Shown: piece by piece, positions 6,477-14,898 of the stretch
Layout: each line of letters opens with the position of its first letter
Numbering within the stretch: the first letter of the stretch is position 1
NCBI GenBank assembly: GCA_002698995.1
Contig: PAAX01000021.1
Coordinates: 1-32,522 of the forward strand
Direction: 5' to 3'
Length of the DNA stretch: 32,522 nucleotides
Source: Ignavibacteriota bacterium
GTDB taxonomy: Bacteria > Bacteroidota > Ignavibacteria > Ignavibacteriales > Melioribacteraceae
Notes under the pieces: generated by a model
Database searches by the model: none
What the model was told of the DNA's origin: nothing
Seen by the model: the letters and a program-made list of their open reading frames with translations, nothing else
Program-made: the position numbers and the translations under genes

Positions 6477-7728
6477 TAAATCCGAAAAAAGTCAAGAATA
6501 TATTAACGGTTCACAGCTTACTGTTAACAGATTTTACTCTTACGGAAAGCAAACAATTGAACAAGACGATATTGATGCAGTTATTGAAGTCCTAAAAGGG
6601 GATTGGCTCACTCAAGGTCCATTTGTAAGGCAATTTGAAGAGGACCTGGCTTCAAAGTTCAACGCAAAAAATGTTTCAGCAGTTGCAAATGGAACTGCAG
6701 GACTTCATTTAATCGGATTAGCTTTGGGTTGGACAAAGGATGATATTATCTTAACAACACCAATAACTTTTCTAGCGAGTGCAAACTGTATTTTATATAC
6801 TGGTGCAACTCCTGATTTTGTCGATATTGATCCAGCATCTTATACTATTGATATTCATAAACTTGAACAAAAAATATTAGAGTATCAAACTAAAAACCAA
6901 AATGTTAAGGCGGTTGTTTCAGTTGATTTTGCCGGATTGCCTTGTGATTGGAAAGGACTTCGAAATCTTGCTGATAAATATAGTTTTCAATTAGTTAATG
7001 ATAATTGCCATGCTTTAGGTGCTGAAATAGACGGAGATATTGGTTATGCATGTAAATATGCTGATATTGTTAATATGTCTTTCCATCCGGTAAAGCATAT
7101 TACTACTGGTGAGGGGGGCGCAATTTTAACTAATAGTAAAGAACTTGATTCGAGAGTTAAAATTCTTAGAACACACGGAATGGTAAAAGAAAATTTCCAA
7201 AATTTACACCCAATCCCTAACACCCAAAACCCAGAACCCTACACCAAACCTCCAATGTGGTATTATGAAATGCATGAACTCGGCTATAATTATAGAATTA
7301 CAGATTTTCAATCAGCGCTCGGATCTTCTCAATTAAAAAAAATAGATAGATTTGTTGGAAGAAGAAATGAAATAGCTGATTATTATAATAAAGCCTTTAA
7401 AAATGACGCAAGATTTATTATTCCAAAAGTTAATGAAAATGTGAGACACTCATACCATTTATATCCATTGCAGATAAAATTTGATGAACTTAAAATTAAT
7501 AAAATAGAGTTCTTTGAAAAAATGCGTGAAAGTAATATTGGTTTACAAGTTCACTATATTCCTATCCACACCCAGCCATATTATAAAAATAACTTCGGAT
7601 TCAATGAGGGAGATTTCCCTTTAGCTGAGGAATTCTATAAAAATGAAGTCTCAATTCCAATATATCCATTATTGGAAAACGAAGACTTAGAATATATAGT
7701 CAAAACCATAAAACATTTAACAAAATAA
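6466..7728 (+). CDS. pseC: UDP-4-keto sugar aminotransferase, PseC
   Basis: PLP-dependent transaminase that converts the PseB product to UDP-4-amino-4,6-dideoxy-N-acetyl-L-altrosamine, using glutamate. Family marks: SDWLTQGP-like GDWLTQGPFV near the N-terminus, ANGTAGLHL (phosphate site), DNCHALGAE, and SFHPVKHITTGEGG, where the Lys forms the Schiff base. At 420 residues it is longer than the typical 380 or so. Two extras explain this: about 25 residues before the usual start (YSYGKQTIEQDDID), and an Asn/Pro/Thr-rich insertion before MWYYEMHELGYNYR (about 7195-7253). I chose ATG 6466; TTG 6460 is also in frame. Confidence 0.92.
   Translation: MENNKSEKSQEYINGSQLTVNRFYSYGKQTIEQDDIDAVIEVLKGDWLTQGPFVRQFEEDLASKFNAKNVSAVANGTAGLHLIGLALGWTKDDIILTTPITFLASANCILYTGATPDFVDIDPASYTIDIHKLEQKILEYQTKNQNVKAVVSVDFAGLPCDWKGLRNLADKYSFQLVNDNCHALGAEIDGDIGYACKYADIVNMSFHPVKHITTGEGGAILTNSKELDSRVKILRTHGMVKENFQNLHPIPNTQNPEPYTKPPMWYYEMHELGYNYRITDFQSALGSSQLKKIDRFVGRRNEIADYYNKAFKNDARFIIPKVNENVRHSYHLYPLQIKFDELKINKIEFFEKMRESNIGLQVHYIPIHTQPYYKNNFGFNEGDFPLAEEFYKNEVSIPIYPLLENEDLEYIVKTIKHLTK
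7195..7253 (+). repeat. In-frame word-like insertion in pseC
   Basis: This segment encodes about 19 residues of low complexity (NLHPIPNTQNPEPYTKPP) that PseC relatives lack between RTHGM and the MWYYEMHELGYNYR motif. Its DNA consists of CCCTAACACCCAAAACCC-type words related to the reverse complement of the 5988-6024 intergenic repeat. Confidence 0.6.
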
Positions 7729-7737
7729 GGAAATGTC

Positions 7738-7789
7738 ATTCCGGCCGCCCACTTTGACTAGTCGAAGACTAGACTGGAAGTGCCGGAAT
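7738..7789. repeat. Nested palindrome between pseC and pseG
   Basis: Three inverted pairs are nested: ATTCCGGC/GCCGGAAT outermost (7738-7745 and 7782-7789), CACTT/AAGTG in the middle (7750-7754 and 7778-7782), and CTAGTC/GACTAG around GAA in the centre (7758-7772). The outer arms resemble the CCGG-armed family G at 24061 and 28679. The element separates an AAGG ribosome-site-like sequence (7727-7730) from the conventional pseG start. Confidence 0.8.
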
Positions 7790-7804
7790 CTATCTTTTTC
7801 AACC

Positions 7805-8746
7805 ATGAAAGTAGCAATAATAACCGAAGGATACCATGGAACCGGTTACGGACACTTAACCCGCTGTCTTTCGATCTATCAAGCATTTGAAGAGAAAGGT
7901 ATAACACCCCTTTACATTGCGAATTGCGATGAAGTAGGAAAGAAATATATTCATGATGTAAATTTGCTGCAGATGAATTGGCTTGATAAAAGTGATGAAC
8001 TTATAAATACTTTAATAGATTTTGATATTGCTGTCATTGACAGCTACCTCGCTCCAAAAGAATTATATGAAAGAATTTATAAAACCGTAAGAAAGGTTGT
8101 ATATATCGATGATTACATTAGACTCGATTATCCCCCTGGAATTATTGTAAACGGAACTATTGGAGCAGAAAACCTACCATATAAAAAAGATGATGAGCAA
8201 GAATACCTACTAGGTATAGAATATATGCCTCTTCGTAAAGAGTTTTGGGATGTAGATGTTCCAAACAGAAATGGTAAGATTGAAAATATTCTCATAACTT
8301 TTGGTGCGCAGGATTTTCTGAAACTTACACCAAAAATTTTAACTTTTTTACTTAAGCAGTTCACAAATTACGAATATTATGTAGTTGGGGGTAAACTACC
8401 TTCAGATTTAATTAACCAGGTAAATGTTCATTATCATGACTCTGTTAATGCTGATCGGATGCTTGAATTAATGCTGAATTCTGATATTGCTGTTACAGCT
8501 GCAGGTCAAACTACCTATGAACTTGCTAGGGTTTGTTTGCAGACAATTGCAATTGGAGTTGCTGAAAATCAAAAATTTAATTTGAAAGGCTGGAAAGCAA
8601 GTGATTTTATATATGAAGAAATATGGTCAGAAGATTATAACCTATTTGAAAAAGTTGAGCGTAATTTTGTAAAAATGACAAATACTAAGAGAAAAGCTTT
8701 AGTTGATGGACAGGGTGCAAGAAGATTAATTAATTTTTGTTTATAA
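7805..8746 (+). CDS. pseG: UDP-2,4-diacetamido-trideoxy-altropyranose hydrolase, PseG
   Basis: PseG removes UDP from UDP-2,4-diacetamido-2,4,6-trideoxy-L-altrose, giving the free sugar for PseI. From ATG 7805 the protein has 313 residues and starts MKVAIITEGYHGTGYGHLTR, the classic PseG glycine-rich GHLTRC motif with the catalytic-type His17. The C-terminal half has AAGQTTYELARV, the MurG-like nucleotide-binding signature of this GT-B-fold hydrolase. An in-frame ATG at 7733 would add 24 residues, but those are translated from a nested palindrome, so I prefer 7805, although 7805 lacks a visible ribosome site. The next gene starts directly after its stop. Confidence 0.9.
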   Translation: MKVAIITEGYHGTGYGHLTRCLSIYQAFEEKGITPLYIANCDEVGKKYIHDVNLLQMNWLDKSDELINTLIDFDIAVIDSYLAPKELYERIYKTVRKVVYIDDYIRLDYPPGIIVNGTIGAENLPYKKDDEQEYLLGIEYMPLRKEFWDVDVPNRNGKIENILITFGAQDFLKLTPKILTFLLKQFTNYEYYVVGGKLPSDLINQVNVHYHDSVNADRMLELMLNSDIAVTAAGQTTYELARVCLQTIAIGVAENQKFNLKGWKASDFIYEEIWSEDYNLFEKVERNFVKMTNTKRKALVDGQGARRLINFCL

Positions 8747-9241
8747 ATGAGTGAATTAACATTAGAAAATATAATCATTAGAGAAGCATCCTTAAATGAT
8801 GCTAAAATATTATTTGAATTATCAAATGATGATAGAGTTAGAGAAAACTCTATTAATACAGATAAAATAGAATGGGAAAATCATGTAAATTGGCTCAAGG
8901 AAAAAATAATTTCAAGTAATTATTATATTTACTTGTTTTTTTATGATAAAAATTTTATCGGACAAGTTAAATTTGAGATTGAAGATAAAGAAGCAATAAT
9001 TAGTATTAGTATTGTTAATGAATACAGAGGTAAAAAACTTGCTGCTCCAATGCTTCTAAAAGGAATTGAAAGTTTCTTGAAGATTGCTAAAAATGTTGAA
9101 AAAATAGTGGCATATATAAGACCGGAAAATCAATCATCAATAAAGAGTTTTAACAAAGTTGGATTTAATTTCCATGAACAAACCATGATAAAGAAAATAA
9201 AATTTAACAAATATTTTTTAGTGAGCAAAAATAGTGAATGA
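8747..9241 (+). CDS. pseH: GNAT N-acetyltransferase, PseH
   Basis: PseH acetylates the 4-amino group of the PseC product with acetyl-CoA, before PseG acts. The 164-residue GNAT protein opens IIIREASLNDAKILFELSND, has VNEYRGKKLAAPMLLKGIE as the acetyl-CoA pyrophosphate loop, and NQSSIKSFNKVGFNF as the C-terminal GNAT signature. The size and the slot between pseG and pseI fit PseH. It starts at the ATG immediately after the pseG stop and overlaps the pseI start by 8 bp, so translation is likely coupled. Confidence 0.88.
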   Translation: MSELTLENIIIREASLNDAKILFELSNDDRVRENSINTDKIEWENHVNWLKEKIISSNYYIYLFFYDKNFIGQVKFEIEDKEAIISISIVNEYRGKKLAAPMLLKGIESFLKIAKNVEKIVAYIRPENQSSIKSFNKVGFNFHEQTMIKKIKFNKYFLVSKNSE

Positions 9242-10268
9242 ATTGAATATACTTAATTATAATAAAGTATTTATTATCGCGGAACTTTCTGCAAACCATA
9301 ACCAAGATTTTGATATTGCGTTAAAAACAATAAAAGCAGCAAAAGATGCTGGTGCAGATGCTATTAAACTACAGACTTATACTGCTGATACGATAACATT
9401 AGACTGTGATAAAGAATATTTTCAAGTTAAGCAAGATACTATTTGGGATGGAACAACTCTTTATAATCTTTATCAACAGGCTTATACACCATGGGAATGG
9501 CAGCCAAAATTAAAAGAATATGCTGAAAAATTAGGCTTAATCTGTTTTTCATCTCCATTTGACAAATCAGCAGTTGATTATTTAGAAAAATTGAATGTGC
9601 CAGCTTATAAAATCGCATCTTTTGAAATTACAGATATACCATTAATTGAATACACCGCTTCAAAAGGTAAACCTATCATTATTTCAACAGGCATTGCATC
9701 ATTAGCAGATATTGAACTAGCTGTTAATACTTGTAGACGGGTTGGTAATAATAAAATAGCATTATTGAAATGTACATCCTCTTATCCAGCTCCGATTGAA
9801 GAAACAAATCTTCTGACTATTCCCCATTTAAGAGATACATTTAATGTTATACCTGGTTTATCGGATCATACAATGGGGCATTCAGTTGCAGTCGGTGCAG
9901 TTGCACTTGGTGCTAAAATTATTGAAAAACATTTCATACTCGATAGAAATATGGGAGGTCCCGATTCTGCGTTTTCAATGGAACCGTCTGAATTTAAGCA
10001 AATGTTAGATGCAATCAGAGATGTAGAAAAAGCATTAGGCAAAGTAAACTATGAAATTACTCCCAAAGTTGAAAAGAGCAGAGTCTTTGCCCGCTCATTG
10101 TTTATAGTAAAAGATGTAAAAGCAGGAGAAGAGCTGACTAAAGAAAATGTGAGATCAATTAGACCTGGTTACGGACTGCATCCTAAACACTATAAAGAAA
10201 TTTTAGGAAAAATATTTAATAAAGATATTGAAAGAGGAACGCCTCTTGATTGGGGGCAGTTTGAATGA
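9234..10268 (+). CDS. pseI: Pseudaminic acid synthase, PseI
   Basis: PseI condenses 2,4-diacetamido-2,4,6-trideoxy-altrose with phosphoenolpyruvate to make pseudaminic acid. The 344 residues split into a NeuB-type TIM barrel (about 10-275) and a C-terminal SAF/antifreeze-like domain (about 280-344). Visible motifs: FIIAELSANHNQD, AIKLQTYTADTIT, YKIASFEITD, IISTGIAS, LLKCTSSYPAP, GLSDHTMGHS and IIEKHF; the two His residues of the last motifs normally bind the metal. The start is GTG 9234, overlapping pseH. The ELSANHNQD form fits pseudaminic rather than neuraminic acid synthases. Confidence 0.93.
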   Translation: MNELNILNYNKVFIIAELSANHNQDFDIALKTIKAAKDAGADAIKLQTYTADTITLDCDKEYFQVKQDTIWDGTTLYNLYQQAYTPWEWQPKLKEYAEKLGLICFSSPFDKSAVDYLEKLNVPAYKIASFEITDIPLIEYTASKGKPIIISTGIASLADIELAVNTCRRVGNNKIALLKCTSSYPAPIEETNLLTIPHLRDTFNVIPGLSDHTMGHSVAVGAVALGAKIIEKHFILDRNMGGPDSAFSMEPSEFKQMLDAIRDVEKALGKVNYEITPKVEKSRVFARSLFIVKDVKAGEELTKENVRSIRPGYGLHPKHYKEILGKIFNKDIERGTPLDWGQFE

Positions 10269-12073
10269 AAGAAAGGGAAAAGGATAATATGATAGTTTAT
10301 AATATTTTAGAAGTAGCTAACACACATGGCGGTAATGTTGAATATATATATTCACTATTAAGTGAATATGAAAATCTTTATACAAATTTTGGAATTAAAT
10401 TCCAACCTTTTCATTATGACCTCATTGCTACAAAAGATTTTGAATGGTACGAAACTTATAAAAAGTTGTTTTTTAAAAGTGAACAATGGAATTCAATTAT
10501 AACGGAAGCCAAAAAAACTAAAGATATATGGCTTGATATATTTGATGAATATTCTGTGGAAATTTTATCACAGAATATTAATAATATTTACGGGTTTAAG
10601 CTTCAGTCGTCTGTTTTAAAGAATAGAAAGTTATTGCGTGTTTTGAGTAACATTGATCTTGCAGATAAAAAACTAATTTTAAATATAAGTGGTTATGATT
10701 TTGCAAAAATTGAGCAGTTGGTACAAAATATCAAATATTCTGTCAATACTGAACAGATAATTTTACAAGTTGGTTTTCAAGATTATCCAACTAAATTAAG
10801 TGATTCAGGTATAGGTAAAATTAGTACATTAAAAGAATATTTTGATTATAAAATATCATTTACTGATCATTTGGAGGGCAATAACGAAGAGTCCTTGCGC
10901 TTACCAATTGCGGCAGTTCTTAAAGGTGCAACATATATTGAAAAACATATAATGCATAGTAAACTAGAAACAAAATATGATCATTTTTCCTCTGTTACAA
11001 TTTCGAGTTATAAAAAATATTTAGATTTGTTAAGCCAATACACAAACATGCTTGAAGATGATTTTATAAACGAAAGAGAAAAAGAGTACTTGCATAAAAG
11101 TATTCAAATCCCAATTACATCAAAAAAACTTATACCAGGAAATTCTTTAGAATTAGTGAATGAAATTGTATTTAAGAGAAGTAATAAAAAGGGCCTGTCA
11201 ATTGAAGAAATAGAGGATTTGAATTCATCTTTTCATATTCTTCGAAAAGCCAAGAAAGAAAATGAACCTTTTTATTCTGAAGACTTTAAAAAAGCAAATA
11301 TTGCAGCAATTATTGCAGTTAGGTTAAAATCTTCTCGACTTCCTAAAAAAGCAATTCTTAAAATAGGGGATCTAACTTCGATTGAGTTATGCGTTAAAAA
11401 TTGTCTTAAATTCAACAATGTTGATCATACAGTGATCGCCACTTCAAATCTTGAAGAGGATGCGGAACTTGAAAATTATACTTATGATTCTTCAGTGATA
11501 TTCCATAAAGGTCATCCAGATGATGTTATTCAAAGATACTTGGATATCATTAATAAGTTAAAAATTGATGTTATTATAAGATTGACCGGTGATTGTCCAT
11601 ACCCATCAGATGATATTTTACAAATTTTACTTCAATCTCACTTTAAGAATGGAGCAGATTATACACGCCCGCAAAAATCAGCAATTGGAACAGGTCTTGA
11701 AATCATGAATGTGTCTGCTCTTAAAAAAATCAAAGAATTTTTTCCACATGCAGATTACTCTGAATATATGACATATTATTTCACAAACAATCCATCGTAT
11801 TTTAAATTAAACTATGTTAATTTACCAGATAATTTAGTTCGTGATTACAGGCTTACTTTAGATTATCAAGAGGATCTTGATATGTTTAATCAAATCGAAA
11901 AAAATTTTCAAAACAAAAACATTGATTACAATTTAATTGATATTTTTAATTATTTAGATAAAAATGAAATAGTAACAAAAATAAATAGTCACTGTGATAT
12001 AAAATATTTTTCTGATAAATACCTAATAGAAAAGATTAAGCAAAATACCACAATAGATAAAATTCTCAAATAA
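10265..12073 (+). CDS. NeuB-like / SAF / SpsF-type cytidylyltransferase fusion
   Basis: A 602-residue fusion. Residues about 12-265 form a NeuB-family barrel (EVANTHGGN, FGIKFQPF, YGFKLQSS, FTDHLEG, TYIEKHIM); about 278-340 look like a SAF domain (PITSKKLIPGN, ILRKAKKENEPF); 346 to about 565 are an SpsF-type cytidylyltransferase (AVRLKSSRLPKKAIL, IIRLTGDCPYPSDDIL, RDYRLTLDYQEDLDMF). The barrel keeps the DH and EKH metal-ligand motifs and a DHFS match to PseI DSAFS, but the KCTSSYP motif reads LQVGFQDYP and the STG motif is lost. With no pseF in the window, the C-terminal domain probably makes CMP-pseudaminic acid; the barrel may be a second synthase or structural. It overlaps pseI by ATGA; ATG 10289, after an AAGGGAAAAGGA site, is an alternative start. 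Confidence 0.8.
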   Translation: MKEREKDNMIVYNILEVANTHGGNVEYIYSLLSEYENLYTNFGIKFQPFHYDLIATKDFEWYETYKKLFFKSEQWNSIITEAKKTKDIWLDIFDEYSVEILSQNINNIYGFKLQSSVLKNRKLLRVLSNIDLADKKLILNISGYDFAKIEQLVQNIKYSVNTEQIILQVGFQDYPTKLSDSGIGKISTLKEYFDYKISFTDHLEGNNEESLRLPIAAVLKGATYIEKHIMHSKLETKYDHFSSVTISSYKKYLDLLSQYTNMLEDDFINEREKEYLHKSIQIPITSKKLIPGNSLELVNEIVFKRSNKKGLSIEEIEDLNSSFHILRKAKKENEPFYSEDFKKANIAAIIAVRLKSSRLPKKAILKIGDLTSIELCVKNCLKFNNVDHTVIATSNLEEDAELENYTYDSSVIFHKGHPDDVIQRYLDIINKLKIDVIIRLTGDCPYPSDDILQILLQSHFKNGADYTRPQKSAIGTGLEIMNVSALKKIKEFFPHADYSEYMTYYFTNNPSYFKLNYVNLPDNLVRDYRLTLDYQEDLDMFNQIEKNFQNKNIDYNLIDIFNYLDKNEIVTKINSHCDIKYFSDKYLIEKIKQNTTIDKILK

Positions 12074-12100
12074 ACAATAATTGTTCTTTAACAATAACTT

Positions 12101-13552
12101 ATGACCTATTTACATACAAGAATTCTCAAAAGATTTAACTCAATTAATGGATTATTCCTATTCTCTGTATTTAAATATATTAATATGGGTCTTAAGGTTA
12201 TTAAAATGCTGTTAATTGCTAAATATTTAGGACCAGAATTATTGGGACTTTGGGGTATCCTATTTTTAATACAAGAATATCTGCAATATACTCATCTTGG
12301 AACGCCATATTCACTTAATGTAGAATTATCCTTGATTGAGAAAAGGGATAATTTTAATAGATATATTAATGCTTCTTTATCTTTTGTTATTATTTTATCT
12401 TTTTTTCTTGGAATTTTAGCTATTATAATCTCTCTCCTAAATATAAATTTAATTTTAAATTATAGATTAAATGACTTCTTATTTTACGTCTTATTTTGGG
12501 GATTAGTCCAAGTATATTTTGTCTTTTTAAAAACTATTTATAGGGTGCAACAAAGATTATTTTTGATAAACATAAGTGAATCAATAGTTGAAATGTTGCC
12601 ATTGCTCTTACTAGTATTTGGCTCAAAATTTGTTTCAATTTATTCGTTAATTATTTTTACAATAATTGGTTTTGGGTTTGCAGTTATATTACTTCAACTT
12701 AAACTAAATATTAATTTTAAACTTTCATTTGACTCTAAGCTTATCAATGAACTGATTAAATTCGGAGTCCCTTTACTGTTATCGAATATTTTCTTTTATT
12801 TGATTATTCAGATAAGTAAAACCTATGTGAGCATTTTTTATCCTATTAAAGAGATGGGTTACTTCTCCTTTTCTATTAGCTTGATTATGGCTAGTTTATT
12901 AGGTATTAAAGCATTACAATGGGCTATAACACCTAGACTAATTAATAAATTTTATAAAATGCAGTTTAAAAATGAAATATTACGGTACATTCAAACAATT
13001 GAGAATGTAAATTCTATTTTCATTTTTAGTTTTGTATATCTAGTATTTTTATTGTTGCCACTTTTCTGGAAATTATATCCAGAATACATCAATTCTAATA
13101 ATACAATTTTAATACTTATTTTAGGTAATGTATTTGTAATTAAAGGTTTGGGCTACAATTCTTTGATTTTAGCAAAGAAAAAACAAAACAAGCTTATTTT
13201 TGCTGGTGCAAAGTCGTTTATACTTGTTTTATTCTTTGGTATTATGGTAACTAAATATTTAAAAGCAAAAATTGATATTTTAGCTATAATAATTATGATT
13301 AGTTATATTCTATATTATTATAGTTTAGTAGGCATAGTAAATAAAATAATAGAAAAAGATAAAACTACAACATTTCGAAATGCAATGCTAAAGAATCTAA
13401 CTGAGTTTATTCCAATCATTATATTGCTAGCAGCAATTTATTTCATAGAATTTTATTACTATTTAACTGCATTTAGCTTAATCTTTTATATAGTTTTCAA
13501 TTTAAGTGTCCTGAATAATCTTATAAAACATTTCAGGATGAATTATCTTTAA
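12101..13552 (+). CDS. wzx: Wzx-type polysaccharide flippase
   Basis: A 483-residue, strongly hydrophobic inner-membrane protein with about 12-14 predicted membrane segments. The layout is that of MVF/PST transporters: an N-terminal amphipathic stretch, GLKVIKMLLIAKYLGPELLG (the conserved 'A..LGPE..G' start), and LIKFGVPLLLSNIFFYLIIQ at the start of the second half. It would move undecaprenyl-diphosphate-linked repeat units to the periplasm. Sequence is very AT-rich, as is common for wzx genes. It follows the fusion gene after 27 bp. Substrate cannot be read from sequence; the pse and wbp genes suggest a pseudaminic-acid-containing unit. Confidence 0.85.
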   Translation: MTYLHTRILKRFNSINGLFLFSVFKYINMGLKVIKMLLIAKYLGPELLGLWGILFLIQEYLQYTHLGTPYSLNVELSLIEKRDNFNRYINASLSFVIILSFFLGILAIIISLLNINLILNYRLNDFLFYVLFWGLVQVYFVFLKTIYRVQQRLFLINISESIVEMLPLLLLVFGSKFVSIYSLIIFTIIGFGFAVILLQLKLNINFKLSFDSKLINELIKFGVPLLLSNIFFYLIIQISKTYVSIFYPIKEMGYFSFSISLIMASLLGIKALQWAITPRLINKFYKMQFKNEILRYIQTIENVNSIFIFSFVYLVFLLLPLFWKLYPEYINSNNTILILILGNVFVIKGLGYNSLILAKKKQNKLIFAGAKSFILVLFFGIMVTKYLKAKIDILAIIIMISYILYYYSLVGIVNKIIEKDKTTTFRNAMLKNLTEFIPIIILLAAIYFIEFYYYLTAFSLIFYIVFNLSVLNNLIKHFRMNYL

Positions 13553-13554
13553 AC

Positions 13555-14898
13555 ATGTTTTATGAAATAGAAACTAAATATAACACAAGCTCAGTTAAAG
13601 CAAATGGTATCAAGATCTGGCCTTTAATCAGAGAAAGGTACTATTTAGCTAATAATAAGAAAAATTATAATTATAATGAAAAAAAAGTTACTCGTGACCC
13701 ATTCAAACTAATTAAAAATTTTTTTTATGGAATTCAATATTTAAGTAAGATTCGAAATTTTAATTTTATATTCTTTGGTCAGGCTGAAAAAAGGATGAAT
13801 GTTTTTGGAAAAAAGGATTTTGATATATTTTTTGATCAAATTGCTGATAATGTAGGTCAAGATAATTCATTATTTATAGAACTTGCACTTCAAAAACATA
13901 AAAGTAAAAAAGAAGTGTATTCAAAGAATATAATTTCCATCTTACCATTTGAGTTAATCGTTCGTATAATTTCCTTTTTTATTCGTATTAAAATTTGTGA
14001 AGAAAATATTTTGATTGAAATTCAGAAGGATTATCAAATTAAAGTTGATTACATAAGTGTAATTAAATTGCAATTAGCACGTTTTTATATATATAGATAT
14101 ATATTTAAAATAATTAAACCAAAAGCAGTATTTGTTTTATGTAGTTATTGCAAAATGTCTATTGTCCTCGCAGCTAGAGTCAATAGGATTTTAGTAATTG
14201 AAGCTCAGCATGGTTTTATTGGAAACAATCATGATTTTTATAAACTTAAAGGCAAGTTTTCTAAATTATATTTTCCTGACTATTTACTAGCATTTGGTCA
14301 TTATGAATTAAAGCAAAAAGCAAATAATTTTATTATAGAGCATAATAAAATTATTCCTATAGGTAATTTATATTTAGAATATATAAAAAAACATTACAAA
14401 GATTCGAATTTAGAAGGAAGAAAAACAAAATTCGTAAAAATTGTATGTCTGACTTTACAAGGGTTTTATGAAAAAGAAATTTTAGAATATCTACAATTTA
14501 ATGCAAGAGTTTTGAGAAACTGGTTGTTTATTATAAGACCAAAGCAAATTTATATGGATTATGAACAATATACTTGTTCAAATATCGTATTATTGCCCCA
14601 GTATAATATTTATCAGATTTTAAAATATTGTGATTTCAATATTAGTATTAATTCTACAACAGTGTTAGAGGCTGATTATCTAGGTGTGTTTAATGTGCTA
14701 TTAAATTATAACAATATGAGTTCCAAATATTTCAAAGATATAAAAATAAACGGGGTGTTTCTTAACGTAGATAATTTTGTACTTTTAGATAAAATAGAAC
14801 CTACAAATTACAAAAATAACAATTTTATCTCAAATTATATCTTTAATGTTAAAAAATTTATAAATGAAATAATAAAAAAGAATGAAGAAGAATCTTAA
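13555..14898 (+). CDS. Putative glycosyltransferase (candidate pseudaminyltransferase)
   Basis: A 447-residue soluble-looking protein. ANGIKIWPLIRERYYL near the N-terminus is a motif I associate with uncharacterised capsule or O-antigen proteins. The middle holds LVIEAQHGFIGNNHDFYK and LYFPDYLLAFGHYEL, followed by IIPIGNLYLEY and, later, ILKYCDFNISINSTTVLEAD. This order (acceptor/His-rich loop, 'PD.L..FG', 'S.N.STT..EA') resembles GT-B sugar-nucleotide transferases of capsule loci that use CMP-sugars. Placed between wzx and wzy with a 2-bp gap and a 17-bp overlap, it is very likely a transferase of the same pathway. The donor is inferred, not shown. Confidence 0.55.
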   Translation: MFYEIETKYNTSSVKANGIKIWPLIRERYYLANNKKNYNYNEKKVTRDPFKLIKNFFYGIQYLSKIRNFNFIFFGQAEKRMNVFGKKDFDIFFDQIADNVGQDNSLFIELALQKHKSKKEVYSKNIISILPFELIVRIISFFIRIKICEENILIEIQKDYQIKVDYISVIKLQLARFYIYRYIFKIIKPKAVFVLCSYCKMSIVLAARVNRILVIEAQHGFIGNNHDFYKLKGKFSKLYFPDYLLAFGHYELKQKANNFIIEHNKIIPIGNLYLEYIKKHYKDSNLEGRKTKFVKIVCLTLQGFYEKEILEYLQFNARVLRNWLFIIRPKQIYMDYEQYTCSNIVLLPQYNIYQILKYCDFNISINSTTVLEADYLGVFNVLLNYNNMSSKYFKDIKINGVFLNVDNFVLLDKIEPTNYKNNNFISNYIFNVKKFINEIIKKNEEES

